Below, one piece after another: positions 54,022-64,000 of a DNA stretch of 64,000 nt (position 1 is the first letter of the stretch; each line of letters begins with the position of its first letter). The stretch covers positions 40,192,555 through 40,256,554 of the forward strand of contig NC_088677.1 in NCBI RefSeq assembly GCF_950023065.1, read 5' to 3'. The notes beneath the pieces were generated by a model. That model saw nothing but the letters and a program-made list of their open reading frames with translations, did not search any database and was not told where the DNA came from. The DNA comes from Planococcus citri (taxonomy: Eukaryota > Arthropoda > Insecta > Hemiptera > Pseudococcidae). The position numbers and the translations under genes were made by a program.

Positions 54022-54848
54022 CTTCAAACTCAAAAAATGGCAGTGACTGTGAGTGCATATTGTGAGTGTGAACTGTGAAGTTGTGTTTTTTACCTTTTTT
54101 TTTTTGTTTTTTTTTGGCCACAGGCGCACTTTTTTGACATTGAAGTGCCATTAATTTTTGATAAATGAAAAAACCGTAACCTTTTTATTTTTTTTATTTT
54201 TTGGTACAAACTACAAACCAAAGAACAAACCGTAACCCCCGTCGGCCCCGTCCATGCGACAGCTGAGCGCAGCTGAGGTACACTTCACTTCAGCGTACTC
54301 TTCAGGCGAAACGTTACACTCTCCTGTTCAGTGTTCTGCGTTCTGCTGATAAGATTTTTTTTATCAGAGTGAGACGAGTGAGTTTGCCGGAGTTGTTTGA
54401 CGAGTACTTATTTAAAATATTAATATTAATTAAGAAATTAAAAATTCTCTCTCATTGCTGTGGATATACCTACTTGTGATATTTGAAGTTCGACAATCCT
54501 GCTTGATCTTTTTCGTGGCAGGAAATTGAAGGATGTAGGATGTATGTTTTCGATACTAAAACTCTGAAAAGTTCATACTTCTTCGCACTTTGAATAGCTA
54601 ATTGTAAGTTAAAAACAGTTCAAGTTTTTGATTTATTATCAATTCGCTTTGAAAGTAAGATGGACGTTTTACTGACGAAAATAATTGATTGTATTTCACT
54701 CTGCCATCTGTAATTTAAGATCACGAATCGTTATTTCACGATTCACGATCAACTTTTAAAGTTGAAATTTTATTCATAAGCTGGATGTTCCTATAGGTAC
54801 TTGAAATTATGACTCTGTTGAATGGTTGCTATTTCTGCTGACACAATA
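54022..54848 (+). promoter_or_regulatory. Upstream region of ATG12
   Basis: No ORF. A GC-richer patch at 54,236-54,310 (GTCGGCCCCGTCC, GCAGCTGAGC words) in AT-rich DNA is the likeliest promoter core. TTATCAG/TGATAA GATA-like words lie at about 54,345-54,367. Transcription start and UTR introns were not determined. Confidence 0.3.
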
Positions 54849-55423
54849 ATGGATGTTACCGAAACTAATTTGATCACTGGAATAAAGAATATTGAAGATA
54901 AAGGCGATGATAATTTCCAAGAGCCCAATTCTCCTACCAATAAAGATGATACCAGATTTTCAAATCTCTCCGGAAAAGGTAGAATATCTCACAAGTAGTA
55001 AATTTGCTCTTCAACGTGTTTTATTTCATCAGCTAATGAGTATTTCGATTTCAGTGGATCTATTATTTAAAGCAACGGGCAATGCACCTATAATGAAGAC
55101 AAAAAAATGGAAGGTTTCTTCTAATAAGACTGTTGGTGGCATAACTACTTTCTTAAGAAATTATTTAAAGTTAGGTCCTTCTGAGAGTTTAGTACGTATT
55201 ATCCTTAATTATTCTTTGGATATAAGTACATGTACCTATGCTTTTTTGCATATTTAGTAAGCATGTAAGTATTGAACTAATTGCATTGTTGTATGTTTAG
55301 TTTTTGTACGTGAATCAGGCATTTGCTCCTGCACCTGACCAAATAATTAAAAATTTATACGAGTGTTATGGAGCAGAAGGTACACTAGTGATACATTATT
55401 GCAAATCACAGGCATGGGGATGA
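54849..55423 (+). CDS. ATG12: Autophagy ubiquitin-like protein ATG12 (three exons)
   Basis: Coding exons are 54,849-54,978, 55,055-55,191 and 55,301-55,423. Phases agree across both introns, giving 129 residues. The first exon is a variable acidic N-terminus (MDVTETNLITGI...). The second begins the ubiquitin-like fold (VDLLFKATGNAPIMKTKKW), and the third has YVNQAFAPAPDQ, LYECYG and the C-terminal HYCKSQAWG. The terminal Gly is activated by ATG7, passed to ATG10 and joined to a lysine of ATG5. That conjugate, with ATG16, promotes ATG8 lipidation on autophagosome membranes. Length fits insect orthologues. The first donor (G|GTAGAA) is the weakest. The start is the first ATG of the frame. It converges with Elk. 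Confidence 0.93.
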
Positions 55424-57318
55424 GATATTATTTCACAGTCAAAACGACAGCTACGAAACATGTTTAAAATAAGTCCTTATTCGGTTTGATTGTTATAATT
55501 TTTTTCTTCAGATTTCAATACGTTTGCCATTTTTTATTATTACTCATTTGTTATGTGTTTCGACATACCCATCATCTTTCAGATCAGATGCAACGTAACT
55601 GAGATCATTCAATGACATTCTGAGAAATGAGTATAGATATAATGAAAAACACATTTAATGATCGTGTATATTTATTGAAACTTTACAGAATTTTCATTTA
55701 AAGAAAGGAGAATTGGATTACATACAAAAGAAAGTCATTCAGAAACAGAAATAGATATGTTTAGTTTTTCCAACAAACAAATGTGTGGATGAAATATTGA
55801 TAAAAGTAATATATTCACGAAAATGTTTACAATCTCGTTGATCTCCTGAGATGAAAATAACGAAATTGGCTTGCGCGGCGTATTTCAACTGTCCAGAAAA
55901 ACATAATCAAGAAAAGATAAGGTCGATTATTTTAAATGGAAATTTCCTATAGAAAAACATTTTTCAAATAATTATATTTAGAATATTGTAATAAAATTTA
56001 CATAATAATGAAGATTTTTATTCGAATGATTTCGTAAAATCTAAATTATTTACAAAACACAGCCATTAAGTTGACAAATTATAACGACTTAAGGGTAAGT
56101 TAACTAAGTTTTATTGTTGAGAATGGAAAGTTTTAGCTTAAAATTCCATATCGTAAGTTTTGAAAAATTTAAATAATATTAAATACATTTGAGTTTGTTT
56201 GAATTGGAAAATTTCAGTAGGGTTATGAAATGAAATTTGTTTCGTAGATAAATAGATAATATTGACTTGATTTTTTAAAAAAGGTACTTGAAATTGGGCT
56301 GAATTGAAATCATCATAAATTAGACTTTGATCTAAATATGTATACCTACGTATGGTAGAAAAAAATAGTGTATTCAAAATTCACATGCATAATAAAAATA
56401 AAGAGGTAACATTCAACTATGTAAAATTCTTACCTTATTGTAAAATAATTAAAATAATTGAAAAAAATTTCACCCGTCCAAAATTTTGGAAACATGGAAA
56501 AAGTCGGCGACGATAAGTAAAATAAACTATTTGAAAAAAATACATATGTACCTATATATTATTAGGCCTATTGTACGAACATGTTTTTATCAACATGGAA
56601 GAAATGTGTTTGCGAATTCTAATTTAGAATAAGATATAAAAAGAGAAAGATAACATTTAGAAGAAAAACACACAAATATATGATACGTTATACGACAATC
56701 ACATTATAATTAGACTGCTTACGTAAAAAAAATACAGTTAGGAATTACATATAGCAGAATGAAAAAATTATAAGAAAATAGTATGTAATATACTGAGTAA
56801 GGCTGTTCTGAATTTTTTTAAAGTACATATATTCCAAGATACTGCTAATAAGTAGAATAGTTCAATAGAAAACTACAAGTAGGTAAGTAGTTATGTCAAA
56901 TTGCTTTGCACATGATTGAATTACACTCCTTATATATTGTAATATTTTTCAGTACAGAAATTTTTCTTGGAGTATATGACCAAAATCTGAAATTTGCCGG
57001 TTTCTAACCAGAACAGATCAATAAAATAGGCCTACATGGAAAAAATCTTCGGCTGACGATACGTGATATTTGTATCACCTATTCATTCTTATTTCACGCT
57101 TGGAAACAGGAGAGAGATGAATGTTGACTGTTGAGGAATGCATTCTTCCGTTTCCGAGCGACCAGAAAAAAAGAAAGTAAAAAAACTTCAATAATAGGTA
57201 TGCGAAGTACAAAAATGAAGGTAACATTTTTAAAAATAGGCAATCTATTCTTTTACAAGTCTACTATCTACATACATATTTTGATTCTATATAAAAATCA
57301 CATCTTAGTTATTCTTAA
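55424..57318. other. Tail-to-tail intergenic region of ATG12 and Elk (3' UTRs)
   Basis: No credible ORF. An AATAAA on the plus strand at 55,990-55,995 could end ATG12 transcripts. A TTTATT at 56,110-56,115 reads AATAAA on the minus strand and could end Elk transcripts. These are single hexamers in AT-rich DNA and therefore weak evidence. Confidence 0.4.
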
Positions 57319-60300
57319 CTAAATTAATGGATGAAATTTCAAGGATTTTGTGGAAGGCAATGAAATAATCTGACTTCGAGTTTTTACCGAACTTTCAGCT
57401 ATATCACCAACACTATATCGATGATTCTGAGACCTCCAAAATACAGGAGGTGGAAATGTTTCATTCATCCACTCAGGGAGATTATTTTTACGACAGTTCC
57501 ATAAACTTTTGAGTTTTGTGTCCAATAAATATTCCCTTGGGTCTGAACTCGAATTAGATGGTAACATTTTTTTGGAATCTATTGATAACCATTGTAAAAC
57601 CTTTTCAGAATTTTCTAAAACAAAATTATGAAATAGGATCATTATATCATCGGTCTGGCAACTATTATTGACCATTCGACAAGATGTTTTTTCTAAAGAA
57701 TTCCATGAGAATATTTCCGGAGGATGAGACGAACATCTTTGAAGTTTTTGAGACCGTTGTTGGTTGGCATCTGGAAGATTAGGGTTAGAGGCAGGTAAAT
57801 GATTACCTCCTCGACTTGCTAACATCGAAGAGTTAGTTGAAGCTAATTCCTGCAGCACTTGGATAGCGTTCCTGACCTAAATAAAGAAAACCCATTTTAT
57901 TAGATTCTGATGTTGGTTATAGGTAGGTACTTAACCTCTTTCAAATGCTTCATGAAATGAAATAAAAAATTACCTCTTGACTCAAAGTTGCCACGTGTTT
58001 ATGCAACGATGTAACTTCAGTATCGAGTCGCGTTACATTTACTTTTTGTTCTTGTTCGTTCCGGAAGCTGTGCCTAAATCTGAATATTGTTTAAAATGAA
58101 TAAAAATTTTGAAAAAAAGATAAAAGTGCGATGATACCTGGTATTGAATCTTGTCTGTCGAGGACTGCCATTTCCGTGCATAGGAGATCTAGGAGGCGGT
58201 GATGTTGGCGATGTTTGGCCATCATCTTGAGCATTTTCATCGTCTTCACTGATTGATGGTAGAGTCAAAACAGGAACTTCATTGATATCGAGGTCCTGTC
58301 AAAAAAAGGAACGAATTTGATTTTTTGAAGCACAGTCATAAAGATTTATTTTGCCATTTACAAACCTCGGCTTCGTATCCCTCTCTTAAATTATATGTGA
58401 GATCATGCTGGATATCATGGGCAAATTCTTGCTGATATTCCGGGTAAAGTCGTAGTACATCGATCAGACCTTGCATATTTATACATTTAAGATCGCAATA
58501 TGTTAAGGCTTTTACGTCGCAGCTCGACTTTACAATGGTATCATTGGGACCCGTATTACCTCCACTTCCTTGTCCATTAGCATTTGGTTGTAACCAAGTG
58601 CTAATATCACAACCTACCAAATCACCTTTCCCTGAAAAATTTCAAACAGCGTTACAAAATTTCATCAATTTTTAAAATATTCAAGAACTGAGCCGGATGT
58701 TTTATGCTTACCTAATATTGCCACAACCATGTCGTCATGAACTACTTCCATTGATCCATTACAAAGATAGTATATGGAAGATAATGCATCACCTTTATGA
58801 ATCAAATATTCTCCCGGTGCACAAAAATTAGTTCGGATGTGCAATGATAACAACTTCAGACAACCCTGAGCTGCTCTTTCGAAAATTGGAAGCTGTAGTA
58901 TTTCTCGGTGCAGATGCATAGAAACATCTCCTCTTAATTCTTCAGGAAATTCCTTCAGAGTCTGCGTTAAAAAACATGAAAATAAAAACCGAAGGTAGTA
59001 TAAAACAAGAAAATACAATAAATAAGTAGGTACTGTCAATTGTCCTAATTTCGGACAGCAGGTTTTTGATCGATAAAAACAAAATCAAAAAAGAAAAATG
59101 AACAATTTTCTATTCTATAAAATTGTATAAGAAATATATTCCATGCAGGTTGCATTTTTTTTTCACTGTTTACTTTTTATTAGTTGAAAAGTTATGTCAG
59201 AAATGAGGGCGTTTGACGGTACATATTTATTTTAGGTAGGTAGGTAGGTAGGTATGCATAGCAACGAAAATTAATTTTTTGTTCTCAATTAAATAATGCT
59301 CATGTACTTATACATTATGGATATGATTTATCAACAGGCCAAGACAACGTTCGTGTACGTGTACTATTCAATGTTTTATAAAAACACGTTTTTCTACCCT
59401 TTTAACTCTAAAGTTTAATTTTTTTTTTCAAGCATTATTCAGAATTAAGATACCTTAACATACCTCCCTCACCTCATGTATATCAATTCCATGATTTAAA
59501 GACCACATAGTTTGAAAATAATCTTGCATTCGTTGTTTTAGTTCATCAGGAATTTGATGCAGAGTAAGAAAATCCTTCAAATCTCTCCATTTTGACTGAT
59601 ACAGAGATCGCCTCGAATACATTCTTTGTATAATGGCAGTAACATTACCGAAAACGACGGCATGCATTAATGCTGTTAAAATAGATTAGGTATCCGTTTT
59701 AGATGTACATAACATAATATAGGTAGGTATTCTTTTTGAAAATTACAACAAAGAGGTCAAATATTACCTCCAATCAACATGGTGCAAATGCTGAATATTT
59801 TTTCTGAACTAGTATTGGCGGAAACATTTCCGAACCCAACACTAGTTAAACTTGAACAGGTGAAGTATAATGCGGTAATATACGCTTCTCCATATGTTAT
59901 AGCATCGACACTGATTTTTAGCCTATCCGCTAATGTATGTAACCAACCTAGAAAAAATTCCGAGAGTAAAACACTTCATTTTAGCGATTTGAATAGGTAC
60001 TGAAAATCAGCGCATACGTAGACGTGCATACCTAGGTCCCAGTCTTTAGGAAATTTGGATCGTTCTTTTTCAGCAATAACATACCAAATACAAGCCAGCC
60101 AATGAGCAACAATAGTAAAAGATAACATAAGTAAAGTTAAAATCATAGCACTGTATTGAGAATATCTATCCATCTTTTGGAGCAATCTTGCCAGTCTCAA
60201 CAGTCGAGTTAACTTTAGTAGATGAATTTGGCCACTCCCCGGGTCCTAAAAGCAATAATAATGCAAAATTATGTAGCATCATCATGATCGCAAAATCGCA

Positions 60301-60581
60301 ATGCATATAGATAATATACCTACACAGGTTTAGCGTGATCAGTATTTTTTATTTTGAAATTGAAAACGAAATTAACAAATAATGAAATAAGTACGTAGGT
60401 ATACTCACATCTCCACTGTATAAGTCATATAAATCAGTAGCATACAACAAATCAAATGGTAAAGCGGCAAATAAGTCAACGACAAACCAGCTTTTCACGT
60501 AATTAATGGCGATAGATCTAGGATTGGAAACAACTTCTCCTTTTTTACTAACATACGTGGTACGGAAATTTAAAATTATAT
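57319..60581 (-). CDS. Elk: Elk-type voltage-gated potassium channel (KCNH3/4/8 group), 3' nine exons, partial
   Basis: Exons in reading order: 60,581-60,409; 60,245-60,032; 59,947-59,768; 59,672-59,473; 58,961-58,712; 58,631-58,366; 58,295-58,138; 58,073-57,974; 57,876-57,319 (stop). All junctions are GT/AG and phases agree; about 698 residues are present. The exons encode S2-S3 (ILNFRTTYVSKKGEVV, WFVVDLFAALPFDLLYA), S4 (LTRLLRLARLLQK), S5, the pore with SVGFGN filter, S6 (MHAVVFGNVTAIIQRMYS), the C-linker and cyclic-nucleotide-binding-homology domain (FCAPGEYLIHKGDALSSIYY). That domain ends in HDLTYNLREG, whose YNL fits the intrinsic-ligand motif of KCNH channels. A short coiled coil and a disordered tail follow. 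ALPFDLLYA, KEFPEEL and ILQLPIFE favour Elk over Eag or Erg. The PAS domain and S1 are missing and must lie beyond 64,000 or further. Confidence 0.93.
59233..59255. repeat. (TAGG)n microsatellite in an Elk intron
   Basis: Five to six TAGG units in the intron between the S6 exon and the next. Same motif as the tract at 4,918. Confidence 0.8.
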
Positions 60582-63500
60582 CTGTAATGAAAGAATACCA
60601 GAATAATAGATATAAATTCTTTGAAGTACGCAAGTAGGTAAGTAAATGTATTAAGTACGTAGGTACTTTTTTTTAAAAAAAAATAAACAAAAATCAAAAA
60701 TTATTAAAATAAATAATTCAAATTTGTTGTGCTAAATGCTAATAATTTTTATGAATTATTATGATTTTACGAATTATTATTGTATATTGTAAATACAAGA
60801 GTATTACGCAGTATTTACTGCGCACGTCCGGCTGCACAAGTGCACACACCTCACAGTTCTGATAAACCTTGGAAATTGAAATCAACTCGCCGCATATTTT
60901 GCTGTTTATTTTATTTTAGATGATAAGGTTAGCAGTAAAATGTTCATCTTTTTGTAGTTTTTGTGTAGACGATCTAAAATTGTTACTTGAATTCAACCTG
61001 TTTGCGTTATTTAATCAAGTTTTATGTCCTGAAATGTCTTCCCAAAATGTAAAATATATTCCCAAAGACGCCCAAGTTATTATGGCTATACTGAAAGAAT
61101 TAGGTATCAACGATTTCGATCCAAGAGTTATCAATCAGTTACTCGAATTTATATATTGTAAGTAAATCTAGTATTAAAAAATAAATAATTAAATAAGATT
61201 TATCTCAATGCACAATCTCTTTATAGGGCACACTACTATTATTCTCGACGACGCTAGAGTGTTTGCAAATCATGCCAAAAAGAAAACTATAGACGTAGAT
61301 GATGTAAAGCTAGCAATCCAAATGCACGCAGAACAAATGACATCTGCTGGTCCTCCCAGAGATGTATGTGAAAAAGTGTTATTATTTTTACGGACTAATT
61401 TAGAGAGTGATTTATTCATTCATTCTGATATATTTTTGATAGGTATTATTAGAACTGGCTAGAAGCAAAAATTCAACGTCGCTACCTCCAATAAAACCGC
61501 AGTCAGGAATCAGATTACCGCCAGATCGCTACTGTTTATCACAGCCTAATTATAAATTGAAGCCGAATTTGAATAATACCAAAAAAGTAAGGAGTTGATC
61601 TAATTTCTGATAGTTTACAAATGTTTATGACTTGCAAATTATTGTGTGATTGATGTATAGTACCTACCTGAGAAGTATAATGGGGGAAGTTCCTAATGTA
61701 CCCATAATGTAAAATTTTTATGAAACAATTCATCATTTTCATTTTGTTATATCTATTACCCGATTTATTAAATTAACGAACGCTTTTATTTTCAAAAATG
61801 AGTTATTTGACCAAACATCAAAGCATAATTTTGAAATAATCCATGAAGTGTGACCTGAACCTGATCTTTAGCAGTTATTCTTTGTGATTCGGTGCTAATG
61901 ATTCTGCAGTTTAATATATATTTAAATTAGTAAATGAAATAAACTTTTTTTTTGCTTGCAGGTGATCAATAGTACAGCTACAACCAATGGAACTACTCAT
62001 GAAATTAAATTCAGTACGACTCCTGTGTTAAAGCAGATGCCTATGATACCTCGAAATGATCCATCATCGCCAAACTTCATGTCGAAAGGTAACTAATATC
62101 CTGATTTTGGAAAGAAAACATTTAGCCAAAATGTTAATTTTTGACAAAAGAGGACGTAATATTTCACTGAGATTAAAGCATTCATTTTTAAATTAACGAT
62201 GTTTGAAATGGTTTATATTATTACGGTTGCATTTCGAGTTTATTCTTTGTTTCTATTTACGTATTTCGTGATTTGAAATAATAAACGACGTCTAATTTCA
62301 GATATCAGCTCTGATTCGCATTCAGCAACGGATATCTTGATGACAAGAGCATCTGTTAATTCTTCCAATCAAATATCAGAGATTAAAACGGAAACTGACA
62401 TTGATTTAATGGAAATAGATGCAATCACCGACCATATTTAAAAATACGTGTACTAAATTTTATCGAGATGTCTATAAATAAGTTGTTGAAGTAGATGAAT
62501 TCAATGAAGATTTAAATACGGTATTTTTGTATGTACATTTTTGCTTTGATATGCATGTATTTCATATCGATGGCATTTATAGGTTTAAAATAGCGCCAGT
62601 ATATTGCAATTCTTTGATTTTTACGTGTGTAATTTTTGTACTTCAACTGTCGTTGTTTTGTTTGTCATTGTATTTAAATATAAGAAAGTGATAATACGTT
62701 TGGTCTTTGGATATTATTCACAACGCGAAGCGAATGTATGTACCTAGTATGGAAATTTCTGGTGTCATATTCAAAAATGGTCAAACTTGAAAATATTTTA
62801 TTTGAAAGCAAGGAAAACTTCTTAAAGATCTGAGTAGGTTTATCCCCAACAAACTAATTAACTTGTTCAAAAATACTAAAATACGTATTAATTTGGATAG
62901 CTTAATGTGTTAGTTAATTGTGATTAAAAGTTAGCAAGTTTTCGTTGAATGCAAAATTAATCGTATACTACGCGTGTATGTCGTTGAGTAAAGTTTTTTG
63001 ATATTCCAACGGTAGTTTAATATTTCATACGAGGTATTACCGCCGCGCCGTTATAACTGCTTTTAAATAAAATGTTCTCTCATTAGTTTTCTAACAATAA
63101 GCACGAAGATTTACGTTAAAGGATAAAATTAGACACCGCGCCGCTTGTATGGAAATAGCTTTTTCACTAGTTCAATTTGTGGCTGCTATTTCCGTTTTAA
63201 TATTTGGATATTATTTCAATCAATATCTCCCAACTTGTGAGAAAAAATCCTACTATTAGCTTCACGCTATAATACCATTATATAACGTCGTTTTTCCAAC
63301 CACTGAACCTTGAAGCATTGAATTGCTCATTTGAAGCACGTACGTATATACGGCTGAAGAGCTAATTTTCTTTTACTATTACTAATTTTCGAGTTTTTAC
63401 CGAGAACTCGACAGAATTTAAATGCAGCAAGTATACTTGGGCAGTACTTTTCTTACACATACGGAGGATATAGAATACTGCCACACTTGAACCAAAATGC

Positions 63501-64000
63501 TTTCTCACGATCGCTACAATTTGAACATGTTCTCAGCCTTATCGCGGCCAGATTACTGAAACGTAATCGTATTAATAATAAGTATATCCATAAAATTCAA
63601 TTTATTTGCCACTTAAGTAACTTTATCCTCGATGAAATCTAAACTTCCCAGACAATATTTCGAAAAACGCATTCTTTCGTGAGAAAAACCACGCGCGCGC
63701 GAATTTCGGTATTAGCAGCTACTCAAAGTTTTACGATTTTTTTTTTCGCTCTTCGACAAAAAAAAGTTTACTTTCGTAATATTGAAAAGAAAAATTGACA
63801 GATGATCGCCCAAGCAACATCATTCTCCCTCACTCGGCTTCATTTTTTTCTTTTCTTTTTTTTCATTACCTACGTCACCAACCGCGAATGCATTAATTTT
63901 AAACGACGAAAAGTTTTTACGATAAAAAATTTCAAAAAAAAGGAAATATAAAATTAATTTGTATAAAAAATGAATCATTTTGCGCTTTTTCGCTCGTTGT
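60582..64000 (-). other. Elk intron enclosing TAF9; remaining DNA shows no genes
   Basis: The Elk exon starting at 60,581 has an acceptor and an incomplete first codon, so at least one upstream exon exists. None with PAS, S1 or S2 features is seen up to 64,000. The interval therefore reads as Elk intron with TAF9 on the opposite strand. 60,640-60,900 holds the TAF9 promoter region. 62,442-64,000 holds its 3' UTR (an AATAAA at 63,066-63,071 is possible), then AT-rich sequence with a GCGCGCGCG run near 63,693. Confidence 0.55.
61034..62441 (+). CDS. TAF9: TAF9, TFIID/SAGA histone-fold subunit (five exons)
   Basis: Coding exons are 61,034-61,157, 61,227-61,363, 61,443-61,586, 61,962-62,088 and 62,302-62,441. 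Phases agree at all four introns, giving 223 residues. Residues about 8-80 form the histone fold that pairs with TAF6 (YIPKDAQVIMAILKELGI, ILDDARVFANHAKKKTIDVD, DVKLAIQMHAEQ). The conserved TAF9 segment after it is present (LPPIKPQSGIRLPPDRYCLS, then PNYKL). The C-terminal 90 residues are Ser/Thr-rich with acidic patches, variable in the family. The protein is a nuclear coactivator subunit of TFIID and SAGA (e(y)1 in Drosophila). The start is the ATG in MSSQNVKYIP; the frame is open upstream, but that part shows no conservation. It lies within an Elk intron in the opposite orientation. Confidence 0.95.

Noticed and set aside
53523..54129. Arg/Ser-rich open frames in 53.5-54.1 kb
   Set aside because: They are by-products of GAGCGC repeats in the MITE.
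1..64000. CRISPR arrays, rRNA genes or bacterial operons
   Set aside because: No regularly spaced direct repeats with unique spacers, no rRNA motifs, and the real genes have GT/AG introns.

Overview
This is AT-rich animal nuclear DNA. Spliced genes with GT/AG introns are present, and there are no bacterial-type operons, rRNA genes or CRISPR arrays. The recognisable proteins (Elk-type K+ channel, TAF9, ATG12, and probably the first coding exon of a Musashi/Rbp6-type RNA-binding protein) are all insect-like. The dispersed words GTAGGTA/TACCTAC and the dense load of small DNA transposons suggest a hemipteran, possibly an aphid or scale insect. That last step is inference.

Layout. (1) 1-20.6 kb: almost no coding potential, read here as the first intron of a minus-strand gene whose first coding exon ends at 20,701 (Rbp6/Musashi-2-like). 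It holds several MITEs. (2) 20.7-32.9 kb: repeat-rich intergenic DNA with fold-back elements, a mixed-orientation 300-bp repeat cluster, degenerate tandem repeats, a tRNA-like SINE head and a hAT MITE nested in a repeat copy. (3) 32,942-51,414: one 18,473-bp LTR retrotransposon on the minus strand, with 468-bp LTRs differing at one base, a GTAA target-site duplication and a tRNA-Lys-like primer site. (4) 51.7-54.0 kb: four small inverted-repeat elements packed upstream of ATG12. (5) 54.8-62.4 kb: ATG12 (+), Elk (-, 3' nine exons only) and TAF9 (+). ATG12 and Elk converge tail to tail, and TAF9 lies inside an Elk intron on the opposite strand. (6) 62.4-64 kb: no gene seen.

The retrotransposon is the most unusual object. 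Its gag-pol carries protease, Ty3-type reverse transcriptase, an RNase H that has lost a catalytic Asp, and integrase. A second, complete cellular-type RNase H sits between the integrase catalytic core and its C-terminal GPY/F module. Downstream, where env would lie, are two small ORFs and an 875-codon-class ORF with a RING finger and an SGNH-hydrolase-like region. A similar SGNH-like region lies in the gag-pol linker before the protease. No signal peptide or membrane segment was seen, so this is not an envelope.

The gag-pol frame is broken by two 681-bp non-autonomous DNA transposons: a hAT MITE (8-bp TSD) in gag and a Mutator-like element with a FLYWCH fragment (9-bp TSD) in integrase. Both halves on either side of each insertion lie in matching frames, so the breaks come from these insertions and not from decay.
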